Positions 1-6,517 of a stretch of 7,903 nt of DNA are shown here, piece after piece. The stretch spans positions 179 through 8,081 of the forward strand of contig DNQL01000051.1 in the NCBI GenBank assembly GCA_003500765.1, in the 5' to 3' direction. Both the position numbers and the translations under genes were made by a program. Under the pieces are notes generated by a model. That model was not told where the DNA came from. It did not search any database and was given only the letters and a program-made list of their open reading frames with translations. Source of the stretch: Elusimicrobiota bacterium (GTDB lineage Bacteria > Elusimicrobiota > Elusimicrobia > Elusimicrobiales > UBA9959). Numbering within the stretch: position 1 is the first letter of the stretch; each line of letters starts with the position of its first letter.

Positions 1-1189
1 GGGCCACATAGACCTGGCCGTGGGCGAAGGTGCCCCGGCCGACGTCGACGATGACCCGGTCGAAAGTCTTGCCCTGGCTCTTGTGTATGGTGACGGCCCA
101 GGCCAGCCGCAGCGGCAGCTGCATGAAGGTGCCGGCCGTCTCCGTTTTGAGACGGCCGGACTTCTCGTCGTAGGCGTAGCGCAGCAGCTCCCAGGTATGC
201 GGGCCCACGCTTACCACGGGCCCCGTCTCCAGCCTCACCTTGGCCGCGCCCGGCTCCAGCGCCGTCACCACTCCCATCGTGCCGTTGACCCAGCGGCCGC
301 CGGGATCGTTATTGAGCATCATGACCTGCGCGCCGGCTTTGAGCTCCAGGCTCTCGCCCGTGGGCAGCGCGGCCTCGTCGAAATCCCCGTCCAGGAAGCC
401 CTCGTAGAAGCCGGACGGCGAGCGCAGGCCGGCCAGCCTCTCGGCGTTGAGATCGGCCGCCCGCTGGTTGGTGGTGGTAAGCTGTACGTAAAGTTCGCCG
501 GCCGGAGGCTCGAACCCCGGCAGGTGGCGGGCGTTGAGGGCAGCCAGTTGCGCGGAGGTGGTCTGCGCGTCGCGCACGGCGTTGAGCAGGCCGATGAAGC
601 CGTCGTCGCTCTGGCGGTAAACCTTCTTCAGCTCCACAACGTCCAGCCGCAGGTCCCGGAAGACGCGCGAATCGAAGAAATAATTCCCGGCGTAGGCGCG
701 CGAGAAGGCCTCGCGCTCGGAGGTCTTGAGCACCGGCGGCAACTGGTGCAGGTCGCCGATCAGGACGGCCTTCACCCCGCCGAAAGGCAGGTGATGCTGT
801 TCCCGCACCGAACGCAGGAAGATATCCGCGCAGTCCAGCAGGTCCGGCCGGACCATGGAGACCTCGTCGATTATCAGTATTTCGAGCGCCCGGTAGAGGG
901 CGCCCTTGCCCCTTTTGGCGGCGGCGCGGGCCAGGCGGCCGGCTTTCTCCTGGGTGACTCCCGGCTTGAAGCCGAAAAAAGAATGCACGGTCTGGCCGCC
1001 GACATTGAGGGCGGCTACGCCGGTCGGGGCCAGGACGGCCTGCGACCTGCGGGAATTCTCCTTGAAGAGCCGCAGCAGCGTGGACTTGCCGGTGCCGGCG
1101 CGGCCCGTAATGAAGACGCAGCGGGAGGGGCCCTCCAGCAGGTCCAGCGCCCGCCTGAACTCGGGGTTTATCTCTATGTGTTCCTGCAT
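1..1189 (-). CDS. Pif1-like superfamily 1B DNA helicase (3' end outside window)
   Basis: ATP-dependent 5'-3' DNA helicase of the Pif1/RecD type, expected to act in the cytoplasm on replication or repair intermediates such as forks, G-quadruplexes or R-loops. The 396 visible residues carry the family's motifs in order: Walker A GRAGTGKS (29-36), motif Ia APTGVAA (54-60), Walker B IIDEVSM (106-112), motif III GDLHQLPP (145-152), a VYRQ motif (190-193), and the C-terminal UvrD_C_2 region with TIHKSQGKTFD (367-377) and GRGTFAHGQVYVA just before the window edge. The usual LSR that follows GQVYVA, and any C-terminal accessory domain, are cut off. The start at ATG 1189 is chosen because the alignable helicase core begins shortly after it; there is no real Shine-Dalgarno, only AAAGAG touching the ATG. 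It lies downstream of the GAF-PAS gene but is separated from it by a terminator, so it is probably its own transcription unit. I am very sure of the family and not of the cellular role. Confidence 0.95.
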   Translation of the reverse strand, partial: MQEHIEINPEFRRALDLLEGPSRCVFITGRAGTGKSTLLRLFKENSRRSQAVLAPTGVAALNVGGQTVHSFFGFKPGVTQEKAGRLARAAAKRGKGALYRALEILIIDEVSMVRPDLLDCADIFLRSVREQHHLPFGGVKAVLIGDLHQLPPVLKTSEREAFSRAYAGNYFFDSRVFRDLRLDVVELKKVYRQSDDGFIGLLNAVRDAQTTSAQLAALNARHLPGFEPPAGELYVQLTTTNQRAADLNAERLAGLRSPSGFYEGFLDGDFDEAALPTGESLELKAGAQVMMLNNDPGGRWVNGTMGVVTALEPGAAKVRLETGPVVSVGPHTWELLRYAYDEKSGRLKTETAGTFMQLPLRLAWAVTIHKSQGKTFDRVIVDVGRGTFAHGQVYVA

Positions 1190-1196
1190 CTCTTTA

Positions 1197-1202
1197 ATTA
1201 TA
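1197..1202 (-). promoter_or_regulatory. -10 box TATAAT 7 nt before the helicase ATG
   Basis: A perfect TATAAT runs from 1202 to 1197 on the minus strand, followed by TAAAGAG and the ATG at 1189. Transcription usually starts 6-7 nt after the -10 box, which would put the 5' end at or next to the A of the start codon and give a leaderless mRNA. No convincing -35 is seen at 16-18 bp spacing. The first T of the box is the last T of the preceding terminator's T-tract, so the two elements overlap. Confidence 0.5.
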
Positions 1203-1232
1203 AAAAAGGGGGCCGACAGCGTGGTGTCGCCC
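1202..1232 (-). terminator. Intrinsic terminator after the GAF-PAS gene
   Basis: Read on the minus strand, GGGCGACA and TGTCG-G-CCC form a stem of eight pairs with one bulged G and a CCACGC loop, followed by CC and a run of six T. This is a standard Rho-independent terminator, 57 bases past the GAF-PAS stop codon. It should end the amidase/GAF-PAS transcript just before the helicase gene. The single bulge is the only weakness. Confidence 0.7.
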
Positions 1233-1238
1233 TCCGAT

Positions 1239-1255
1239 AAGCCGCATAGCGGCTT
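1239..1255. repeat. Perfect 7-bp hairpin AAGCCGC-ATA-GCGGCTT
   Basis: An exact inverted repeat with a 3-nt loop lies between the GAF-PAS stop codon and the terminator. It has no T-tract on the minus strand and only a short TCTCC after it on the plus strand, so it is not a terminator alone. It could stabilise the 3' end of the upstream mRNA, or act with the next hairpin as a tandem terminator. Confidence 0.5.
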
Positions 1256-1288
1256 TCTCCGGGCACACCTCCGGCGGCAAGGCCCGCT

Positions 1289-2140
1289 TCAGAGGTCGGT
1301 GATATCCTGGAAGATGACGCCGGCGCCGACTATGCCCCCGTCGGGGCCCTTCATGTTGATGGAGCTGTAGCCGATGACGCGGCCCGAGCCGTTCACCTGG
1401 CACTTGAATTCCTGGCGGCGCACGGTGCGGCCGGTCTTGAGCACGTCGCCCAGGGCGTTGACCAGGTCGGGGCAAAGGTTGAAGAGCTCGATTATTTTCC
1501 GGCCCAGGAAATCCTCGGCCGTGCCGAGGATGTCGCGCGCCTTGGGGTTGAAGAAGATGACCTTTCCCTCCTGGTCCACTCCGATGAAGCCGCCGGAAAG
1601 GTTGTTGATGGTGCTCTCGCCGCGGGCGTTGAGCTGCGCGACGGTGGCCTCCAGGCGGGCGACGTAGAGGCGCTGGCAGAAATGGCGCAGCGCGGCCTCC
1701 GCGAATGCCGTATCCTCCGGGCTGAAGGAGCCCTGCATGGGGTTTATGTACTCCAGGACGCCGCCCAGCTTTCCGCCGAAGAAACAGGGCAGGGCCAGGG
1801 CGGACTTGGTGACGAAACCGCTGCCTTTATCCACTTTTTTCGTGAACCGCGGGTCGTTCTCCGCGTCGTTGACGACCAGGGTATCGCCGCTCTCCGCGCA
1901 GAAGCCGACTATCCCCTGGTAGGCGAAGCTGACCCCGACGAGGTCGGCCCCGACGGGCCCGATAGCCTTCTTAAAAGTCAGGGTCTTCTTGTCCGGGTCC
2001 GCCTCGAAATAGCTGACCGAGTGGCAGCCCATGCAGGAGGCCGACTTGCGCACGAAATTATCCCAGGCCTCCTCCTCGGAGGTGAACGGGGCGTCCGTAT
2101 CCCTGAGCAGCGCGGCCAGGTGCAGCAGTCTCTCGCTCAT
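1289..2140 (-). CDS. Stand-alone GAF-PAS sensor protein without output domain
   Basis: A 283-residue cytoplasmic protein with no signal peptide or membrane segment. Residues about 22-160 look like a GAF domain: a VGFCAESGDTLVV segment (78-90), NDAENDPRF (91-99), then ALPCFFGGKLGGVLEYIN and FSPEDTAF. Residues about 175-283 are a PAS domain: INNLSGGFIGVDQEGKVIFFNPKA begins at 178, and it ends with GVIFQDITDL. PAS domains normally pass through a DIT motif into a kinase, cyclase or other effector; here the stop codon follows two residues later and no effector domain is seen in the next 100 bases. It may therefore sense a ligand or redox state and act through a partner. The protein is cysteine-rich (C36, C39, C81, C119, C155, C223, C247), including a C36-M-G-C39-H motif. 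The start is fixed by an ATGA overlap with the amidase stop and a GAGG 8 nt upstream, implying co-transcription and coupled translation. The domains are confident; ligand and partner are unknown. Confidence 0.88.
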   Translation of the reverse strand: MSERLLHLAALLRDTDAPFTSEEEAWDNFVRKSASCMGCHSVSYFEADPDKKTLTFKKAIGPVGADLVGVSFAYQGIVGFCAESGDTLVVNDAENDPRFTKKVDKGSGFVTKSALALPCFFGGKLGGVLEYINPMQGSFSPEDTAFAEAALRHFCQRLYVARLEATVAQLNARGESTINNLSGGFIGVDQEGKVIFFNPKARDILGTAEDFLGRKIIELFNLCPDLVNALGDVLKTGRTVRRQEFKCQVNGSGRVIGYSSINMKGPDGGIVGAGVIFQDITDL

Positions 2141-3990
2141 CGCTTGTTCCTCTTTTTAGCCGGCGCGGCCTTGGCCGTCGGCTGCGGCGGAGCGCCCGCG
2201 AAGTCCAGCAGCCCGGCGGCGACGGTCGAGGCGAGCTTTTCCTGGAAGGAGGGAGTGTTAAGCAGCTCCTCCTGGTCGGGCATTATCATGTGGGCGTGCT
2301 CTATCAGTATCGACGGCATCTGCGTCATGCGCACCACGTGGTAGTCGCCGAAGCGCAGCCCCTCGTCGGGAAGCTTTATGTCGCGCAGGAAGGAGCGGTG
2401 CACCGAGCGGGCCAGGGCGAAGCTGTGCGGGTGGTAATGGTAGACCGAGAAGCCGCGCGGCGAGCCGAACGGATCCTCGCCGTCGCCGATAGCGTTATTA
2501 TGCAGGCTGATGAACAGGTCTCCGCCGTTCTCCACGGCCAGGCGCGGCCTGTCCGTCAGGTCGACGTTCTCCTCGCCGGTCCGTGTCATATACACCGTCG
2601 CGCCCAGCTGCGACAGGCGGTCGCGCAGCTTGTCGGCCAGCGCCAGGTTCACGTCCACCTCGAAGGTGGCCATGGGGCCGACCGCCCCGTCCAGCCAGCA
2701 ACCCTCGGGCATCGCGTCGTAGGCGAAATCCTTCATCGGCACCCGGGCATTGTCGCGGCACTTGTAGAACCGCGAATGGCCGGGGTCCAGCACCACCTTA
2801 AGTCCCTCCAGCGGCTTCGGCCATTTCAGGGACACGGCCGGCGGCCCCTTGAGGTCCACCTGCAGGCCGCGGGGACCGTAAGCGACATTGTAGCCCCAGA
2901 GCTCTTTGGCCAGCCGGAAATTGATCTCGGCGTAGCCGGCCCCCTGCCTCATGTCCACTTTTTTCACCAGTTCGTCGGCGGAATCATAGACGACCCAGTT
3001 GGTGTGCAGCCGGGTGTAGTAGAGGCGCAGGCGCAGGGTGTCCTCTTCATGCTCCACCGAATAGGGGACTTTCTCGTAGACCGTTATCAGCGCGGAAGAG
3101 CCCTGGCCGGCGGCCTTCAGCCTTATCGTGCCGGTCTTGGTCCTGGGCGCGCCGCCGGAACCCGCGGCGGACACCTTGCTCTCCTCCACCCAGGCGTGTT
3201 CCGACGGGGTCAGCCAGACGCGGCGCATCCCGCCGACGCGGCCGTCGGAGGCGAGCTTAACCCCGCTGGACAGGAAGAGGACGTACCCGCCGTCCTCGGC
3301 GCTGCGCAGGTTTACCGAGTCCGTGGAGATCTCGACCAGGGCGAACTTGTCGAGAATGTCGACTTTGATGTCCTGGGCGGCCCTGGCGCTGTGGCGGAGC
3401 ACGCCGCCGAACCTGGCCGAAAGCTTAAGGCCGCGGCCGCGGTCCGCCCCGGAAATACGGTAACTGCCGTAATACCGGCCGGAACCGGTCGGGATCTCGG
3501 TCATCCGCTCGTCCTCGGCCACGCTGCCGAGCGAGAAAGTCACTTCCCTGCCGGGCTCGCCCGCCGCGTGCACGTTGAGGTAGTCTCCCGGCGAAAGTTC
3601 CAGGTCGGAGGAAGGGGAGATTATGGCCAGCGCGGGCTTGGGCTTGTCCCCGCTGGAGCCGCCGTTGCTGTAGCCTATCTTCACCTTCCTGGCCAGGAAA
3701 GTAGTGGCGTAGCCGGTGGCCCCCTCGCGCAGCTCGCAGTTGAAGGTGAATTCCCCCGCGGCTACCGGCAGGTAGGCGATGAAGCCGCCGTTGGTATGAG
3801 GTTTGACGAACTCGCCGTTGATGTAAAAAGGGGCGGTGGCGGGGCTGACCTGGCCGAAAATAAAGGTCTTTCCGACCAGCGGCAGCTGCTGTCCTTCCCG
3901 GGGGTATGAGACCTTTATCTCGCCGGCCTGCATGGCGGCGGCGAGGGCCGGGAGCAGCAGCAGGGAGCGAAGTATGGTGGAGTATTTCAT
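2137..3990 (-). CDS. Secreted multidomain N-acetylmuramoyl-L-alanine amidase (Amidase_3)
   Basis: A zinc amidase that would cut the bond between MurNAc and the stem peptide in periplasmic peptidoglycan. It has 617 residues. In order: signal peptide (1 to about 19-22, K2 then a leucine-rich core); an Ig-like β domain (about 25-105) with FIFGQV and YINGE; a second β domain (about 120-210); a bacterial SH3-like domain (about 218-275, VNLRSAEDGG to HAWVEES); an AMIN-like β region (about 300-390); and Amidase_3 (about 396-597). Expected zinc ligands are H405 (DPGHS), E444 (TFEVDVNLALA) and H497 (SLHNNA); the catalytic Glu is E564 (ILIEH). About 28 extra residues, with C411 and C431, separate DPGHS from GAVGP. 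The tail is basic (KKRNKR). ATG 3990 was chosen because it opens the signal peptide. The frame stays open upstream to 4353, but that part is antisense to the barrel gene. It is first in an operon with the GAF-PAS gene and divergent from the barrel-LysM gene. Enzyme class is very likely; the accessory domains are less certain. Confidence 0.93.
   Translation of the reverse strand: MKYSTILRSLLLLPALAAAMQAGEIKVSYPREGQQLPLVGKTFIFGQVSPATAPFYINGEFVKPHTNGGFIAYLPVAAGEFTFNCELREGATGYATTFLARKVKIGYSNGGSSGDKPKPALAIISPSSDLELSPGDYLNVHAAGEPGREVTFSLGSVAEDERMTEIPTGSGRYYGSYRISGADRGRGLKLSARFGGVLRHSARAAQDIKVDILDKFALVEISTDSVNLRSAEDGGYVLFLSSGVKLASDGRVGGMRRVWLTPSEHAWVEESKVSAAGSGGAPRTKTGTIRLKAAGQGSSALITVYEKVPYSVEHEEDTLRLRLYYTRLHTNWVVYDSADELVKKVDMRQGAGYAEINFRLAKELWGYNVAYGPRGLQVDLKGPPAVSLKWPKPLEGLKVVLDPGHSRFYKCRDNARVPMKDFAYDAMPEGCWLDGAVGPMATFEVDVNLALADKLRDRLSQLGATVYMTRTGEENVDLTDRPRLAVENGGDLFISLHNNAIGDGEDPFGSPRGFSVYHYHPHSFALARSVHRSFLRDIKLPDEGLRFGDYHVVRMTQMPSILIEHAHMIMPDQEELLNTPSFQEKLASTVAAGLLDFAGAPPQPTAKAAPAKKRNKR
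2149..2152 (-). promoter_or_regulatory. Shine-Dalgarno GAGG of the GAF-PAS gene, inside the amidase gene
   Basis: GAGG within AAGAGGAAC lies 8 nt before ATG 2140. It is made from the AAG-AGG-AAC codons (K-R-N) of the amidase's basic C-terminal tail. It is the only clear Shine-Dalgarno seen at any start in the window, and it supports the 2140 start and translational coupling. Confidence 0.65.
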
Positions 3991-4016
3991 TTTGTTAAAG
4001 TTTAAGCAACAGAAAG

Positions 4017-4047
4017 TTAACAGGTTTCGCTTATTATAATATATATC
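4017..4047 (+). promoter_or_regulatory. Candidate promoter of the barrel-LysM operon
   Basis: Two readings are possible. TTAACA (4017-4022, five of six to TTGACA) with a 17-bp spacer leads to TATATA (4040-4045), overlapping TATATC (4042-4047). That would start transcription within a few bases of ATG 4054. Alternatively the perfect TATAAT at 4035-4040 is the -10, without a recognisable -35 and with a leader of about 7 nt. In both cases the mRNA would be leaderless or nearly so, consistent with no Shine-Dalgarno before the ATG. Confidence 0.45.
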
Positions 4048-4060
4048 GCCCGTATGACAA
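4033..4060 (-). promoter_or_regulatory. σ70-type promoter of the amidase operon
   Basis: On the minus strand TTGTCA (4060-4055, five of six to TTGACA), a 16-bp spacer and a perfect TATAAT (4038-4033) form a good promoter. Predicted transcription start is near 4026, giving a leader of about 36 nt without a Shine-Dalgarno. The -35 box covers the first codons of the divergent barrel gene, and the -10 sits in the palindrome ATTATAAT. Confidence 0.6.
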
Positions 4061-5382
4061 AGATTGCGCTGCTCCTCATCGTCCTTGGATGTCCCTCCGC
4101 CCGCGCGGCGGATTTCACCGCCGTCAATCCCGGCGGCCGCGCCAACGGCATGGGCACGGCCTTCGGCTCCGTGGCCGACGACGCCTATGGCATATTCTAC
4201 AATCCCGCGGGGCTCTCCGGCATGGGCTACCTTGAGACGGGCGGCGGCTTCGCCAGGAGGCTCTCCCCGGACGGCCCGGTGGGAGAGGCCAATTTCGTGT
4301 ACGTACGCCCCAATCCCGACATAGAGGAGAAAGCGGCCGGCTTCGGCTACCACGCGGTGCGCCAGAGCGGCCAGGGGGAGAAGGACACTTTCCTGTTCGG
4401 ACAGGGCCAGCGCTTCACGCTTAAATATCTACAGCAGCCCGTCTGGTGGGGCTATAATTTCCGGATAACCAGCCTGCGCTACCCCGCCGGCACCGAGGAT
4501 GGCGGCAACAGCGGCAAGAGCCATTTCGGCCTGGGCGGAGACGCCGGCATACTGCTCTCGTCCAACAACGGCCTGCGCACCGGCCTGACGCTTTCCGACC
4601 TCAACTTCGGCCTGGGCAAGTCCTTCACCACCATCACGCTGGCCAACTCGATACGCTGGAAGGAGGTCCTCTTCGCGCTGGACCTGCGCGTGCGCGGCGG
4701 CCACGCCGAATTCTTCCCCGGCCTGGAGAAGCCGCTTTTCAACGACCTGCTGCGCGTGCGCGCCGGCAAAGGCGTCACTCTGGGCGGGGTGGATTACCTG
4801 GCGACGGGCCTGGGGATCAACTTCCTGCCCTGGGTTATAGACCTGACGGCCTCGCTGCCCTGGAAAGGGTTCCATGTGCACGGCGGCGTCTACGAGGTCA
4901 GCGTGGTCCACCGCTTCGGCGCCCCCACTTTCAGCGAGCGGTTCGTGGGCGACGCGGCCGGCCGCGCCCGCGAGCTGCGACAGCAGATAGACGGCCTGCG
5001 GCAGCAGCGCCTCGACCTGGAGAATTCAGTCATGACCCTGCGCGTCAACAAGGGCGTCATGGAATCGGAACTTACGCAGAGCCAGTCGCGCCTGCGCGAC
5101 CTGGAGGACAGGCTAAAGGACGCGGAGATCTCCGTCCTGGACGCCCAGTTCCGCCTGGAGAATCCCCCTCCGCCGCCCCCTCCGGCCCCCAGGGCGAAGC
5201 CTCCGGAGAAGTGGCCCAAGCGCCACGCCGTGCAGCCCGGCGAGACGCTGCGCTCGATAGCGTCCAAATACTACGGCAACCCCAATCTCTGGGAGCGCAT
5301 ATACCAGGCCAACGAGAAGAACATCTTCCGCGGCCTGCCGCGCGAGGGGTCCGTGCTGGAGATACCGCCGCCGGTAAGATAA
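4054..5382 (+). CDS. PorV/PorQ-like outer-membrane barrel with coiled coil and LysM domain
   Basis: A 442-residue envelope protein. Residues 1-18 are a signal peptide ending in ARA before AD; L11-G12-C13 makes a lipoprotein signal a weaker alternative. The mature N-terminus, NPGGRANGMGTAFGSVADDA then YNPAGLSG (25-56), matches the start of PorV/PorQ and UPF0164-type barrels. Alternating β-strand character continues to about residue 290. Residues about 301-368 are a charged heptad-rich coiled coil, 371-385 a proline-rich linker, and 390-440 a LysM domain (HAVQPGETLRSIASKYYG, then LWERIYQAN). LysM modules bind peptidoglycan N-acetylglucosamine, so the protein probably ties the outer membrane to the wall. 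An in-frame stop at 4018-4020 with no other ATG, GTG or TTG codon before 4054 fixes the start; no Shine-Dalgarno is visible. The next gene begins one base after its stop codon. Whether the barrel transports something or only anchors is unknown. Confidence 0.85.
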   Translation: MTKIALLLIVLGCPSARAADFTAVNPGGRANGMGTAFGSVADDAYGIFYNPAGLSGMGYLETGGGFARRLSPDGPVGEANFVYVRPNPDIEEKAAGFGYHAVRQSGQGEKDTFLFGQGQRFTLKYLQQPVWWGYNFRITSLRYPAGTEDGGNSGKSHFGLGGDAGILLSSNNGLRTGLTLSDLNFGLGKSFTTITLANSIRWKEVLFALDLRVRGGHAEFFPGLEKPLFNDLLRVRAGKGVTLGGVDYLATGLGINFLPWVIDLTASLPWKGFHVHGGVYEVSVVHRFGAPTFSERFVGDAAGRARELRQQIDGLRQQRLDLENSVMTLRVNKGVMESELTQSQSRLRDLEDRLKDAEISVLDAQFRLENPPPPPPPAPRAKPPEKWPKRHAVQPGETLRSIASKYYGNPNLWERIYQANEKNIFRGLPREGSVLEIPPPVR

Positions 5383-5383
5383 T

Positions 5384-6517
5384 ATGCCCACGGTACAGAT
5401 AATTTCCTCGTCCGAAAAGGACAAGAACATACTGCAGGGCGCCTTCGCCGACCTGGGGGCCGAGACCATCTTCTCGCTCGACCTCAACGACGCTCTCGCC
5501 ATCTTTGAACGCGTCCGCCCGCGCGCGGTCTTCATAGCCGACGGCGAGGACCCGCCCTCCGAGATAAAGATAAGGGAGATATTGAGAATAGCCCCCTTCA
5601 TGCCGGTCGTGGTCATGCTCAAGCGGCGCGACGCCGCGCGCGCCGTGGCGCTGATGAAGCTGGGCGCTTTCGATTGCGCGCAGGCGCCCTGGACGCCCGA
5701 AGAACTGCGCCCGCTGCTCAAGAAGGCCCTCAAGCTCAGCGGAACCGCCCTGGCCGTCGCCCCGCCGCCGCCGGATAAGATGCGCAAGGCCATACTGGCC
5801 GCCGGCGCCCTCGCCGCGGGACTCTTCCTGTTCGCCCTGGGCTACGGCCTCTCGCAGTACCGTAAGGCCGAGGCGGCCCGGATACCGGACACTGTGGAGC
5901 TTCCGTATTCCCACCCGGCCGGTATAGCCTTCGCCGACGGAGAAGTGCTGGTGGCCGACTGGTACACCCAGTCCGTCTACAGGCATTCGACGGCCGACTA
6001 CAAGATAAACGGCGTGACCAGTTTCCCGGACCTCACCCCGGTGGGACTGGGACATTCGGCCGACAATCTCTGGCTGGCCACGGCCGACGGGCGGATAGAG
6101 CGGCGTTCGCGCGACAAGCGGCTGACCAGGACGGCGGCGGCGAAGCACGGCATGTCCGCGCTGACCGGGGTCTGCTTCGACGGCCTCTATGTCTGGACGG
6201 CCGACGGCAAAAAGGGCGTCTTCCAGAAGCGGATGAACAACGACGACCTTCGGGTGCTGGGCGAATACCCCTACCGCGGCGAACTGGCCGCTTTCACCTG
6301 CGACCGGGATTTCCTCTGGGCCGCCGACTCGAAGTCGGGCGAGATAGTGAAGTTCCCGCTGGATAACCCCGAGAAGTCGGCCGCCGCCATGAGCGTGGCG
6401 GAACTCGCCGACCGGACCTTCAGGGCCACGGCGCTGGGCACCGACGGCACGAGCGTCTGGCTGACGGGAGAGAGGGGCGGCAGGGGACTGCTGATAAAGA
6501 AAAATGCCAGATTTTAA
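5384..6517 (+). CDS. Degenerate receiver domain fused by one TM helix to a β-propeller
   Basis: A 377-residue predicted inner-membrane protein. Residues 1-118 have the βα pattern of a response-regulator receiver: VQIISSS, then RAVFIAD with D53 at the phosphoacceptor position, VVVMLK and LGAFDCAQAPW. The acidic pair after β1 is replaced by serines (about S8-S10), the Thr/Ser after β4 by K80, and the conserved Lys before Pro by A101. Ordinary phosphorylation is therefore unlikely. A short linker leads to a membrane helix (about 136-155, flanked by K132, R134 and K135). Residues about 170-377 contain roughly five repeats resembling NHL/YVTN propeller blades, such as IAFADGEVLVADW, NLWLATADGRIERR and FLWAADSKSGEIVKF. 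This places the receiver in the cytoplasm and the propeller in the periplasm. The gene starts one base after the barrel gene and overlaps the next by 14 bases. I know no named family with this layout; each domain call is fairly safe and the function unknown. Confidence 0.8.
   Translation: MPTVQIISSSEKDKNILQGAFADLGAETIFSLDLNDALAIFERVRPRAVFIADGEDPPSEIKIREILRIAPFMPVVVMLKRRDAARAVALMKLGAFDCAQAPWTPEELRPLLKKALKLSGTALAVAPPPPDKMRKAILAAGALAAGLFLFALGYGLSQYRKAEAARIPDTVELPYSHPAGIAFADGEVLVADWYTQSVYRHSTADYKINGVTSFPDLTPVGLGHSADNLWLATADGRIERRSRDKRLTRTAAAKHGMSALTGVCFDGLYVWTADGKKGVFQKRMNNDDLRVLGEYPYRGELAAFTCDRDFLWAADSKSGEIVKFPLDNPEKSAAAMSVAELADRTFRATALGTDGTSVWLTGERGGRGLLIKKNARF

Noticed and set aside
20..1240. 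Long open frame on the plus strand
   Set aside because: It is antisense to the helicase, whose motifs are intact in the minus frame; the plus translation is low-complexity Arg/Gly/Ala/Gln-rich without domains. It is a GC-rich shadow.
1257..1274. Direct repeat CTCCGG spaced 12 bp apart
   Set aside because: Six bases in GC-rich DNA is within chance and it has no positional relation to the promoter or terminator.
2021..2035. CxxCH motif as a c-type heme site
   Set aside because: The protein has no signal peptide and the motif lies in a cytoplasmic GAF domain, so covalent heme attachment in the periplasm is not possible; kept only as a possible metal or redox site.
2290..3909. 539-codon open frame on the plus strand
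   Set aside because: It is antisense to the amidase. Its composition (Val, Arg, Gly, His rich) and lack of any motif mark it as a mirror of GC-rich codons.
3991..4353. Upstream extension of the amidase frame to 4353 on the minus strand
   Set aside because: The extension crosses the promoter region and is antisense to the barrel gene's signal peptide; the signal peptide beginning at 3990 is the true N-terminus.
5161..5200. Proline-codon repeat run as a tandem DNA repeat
   Set aside because: It is an irregular CCN run encoding a flexible linker, not a repeat with a constant unit.
5072..6148. 358-codon open frame on the minus strand
   Set aside because: It is antisense to the LysM end and the receiver-propeller gene, both of which have clear domains in the plus frames.
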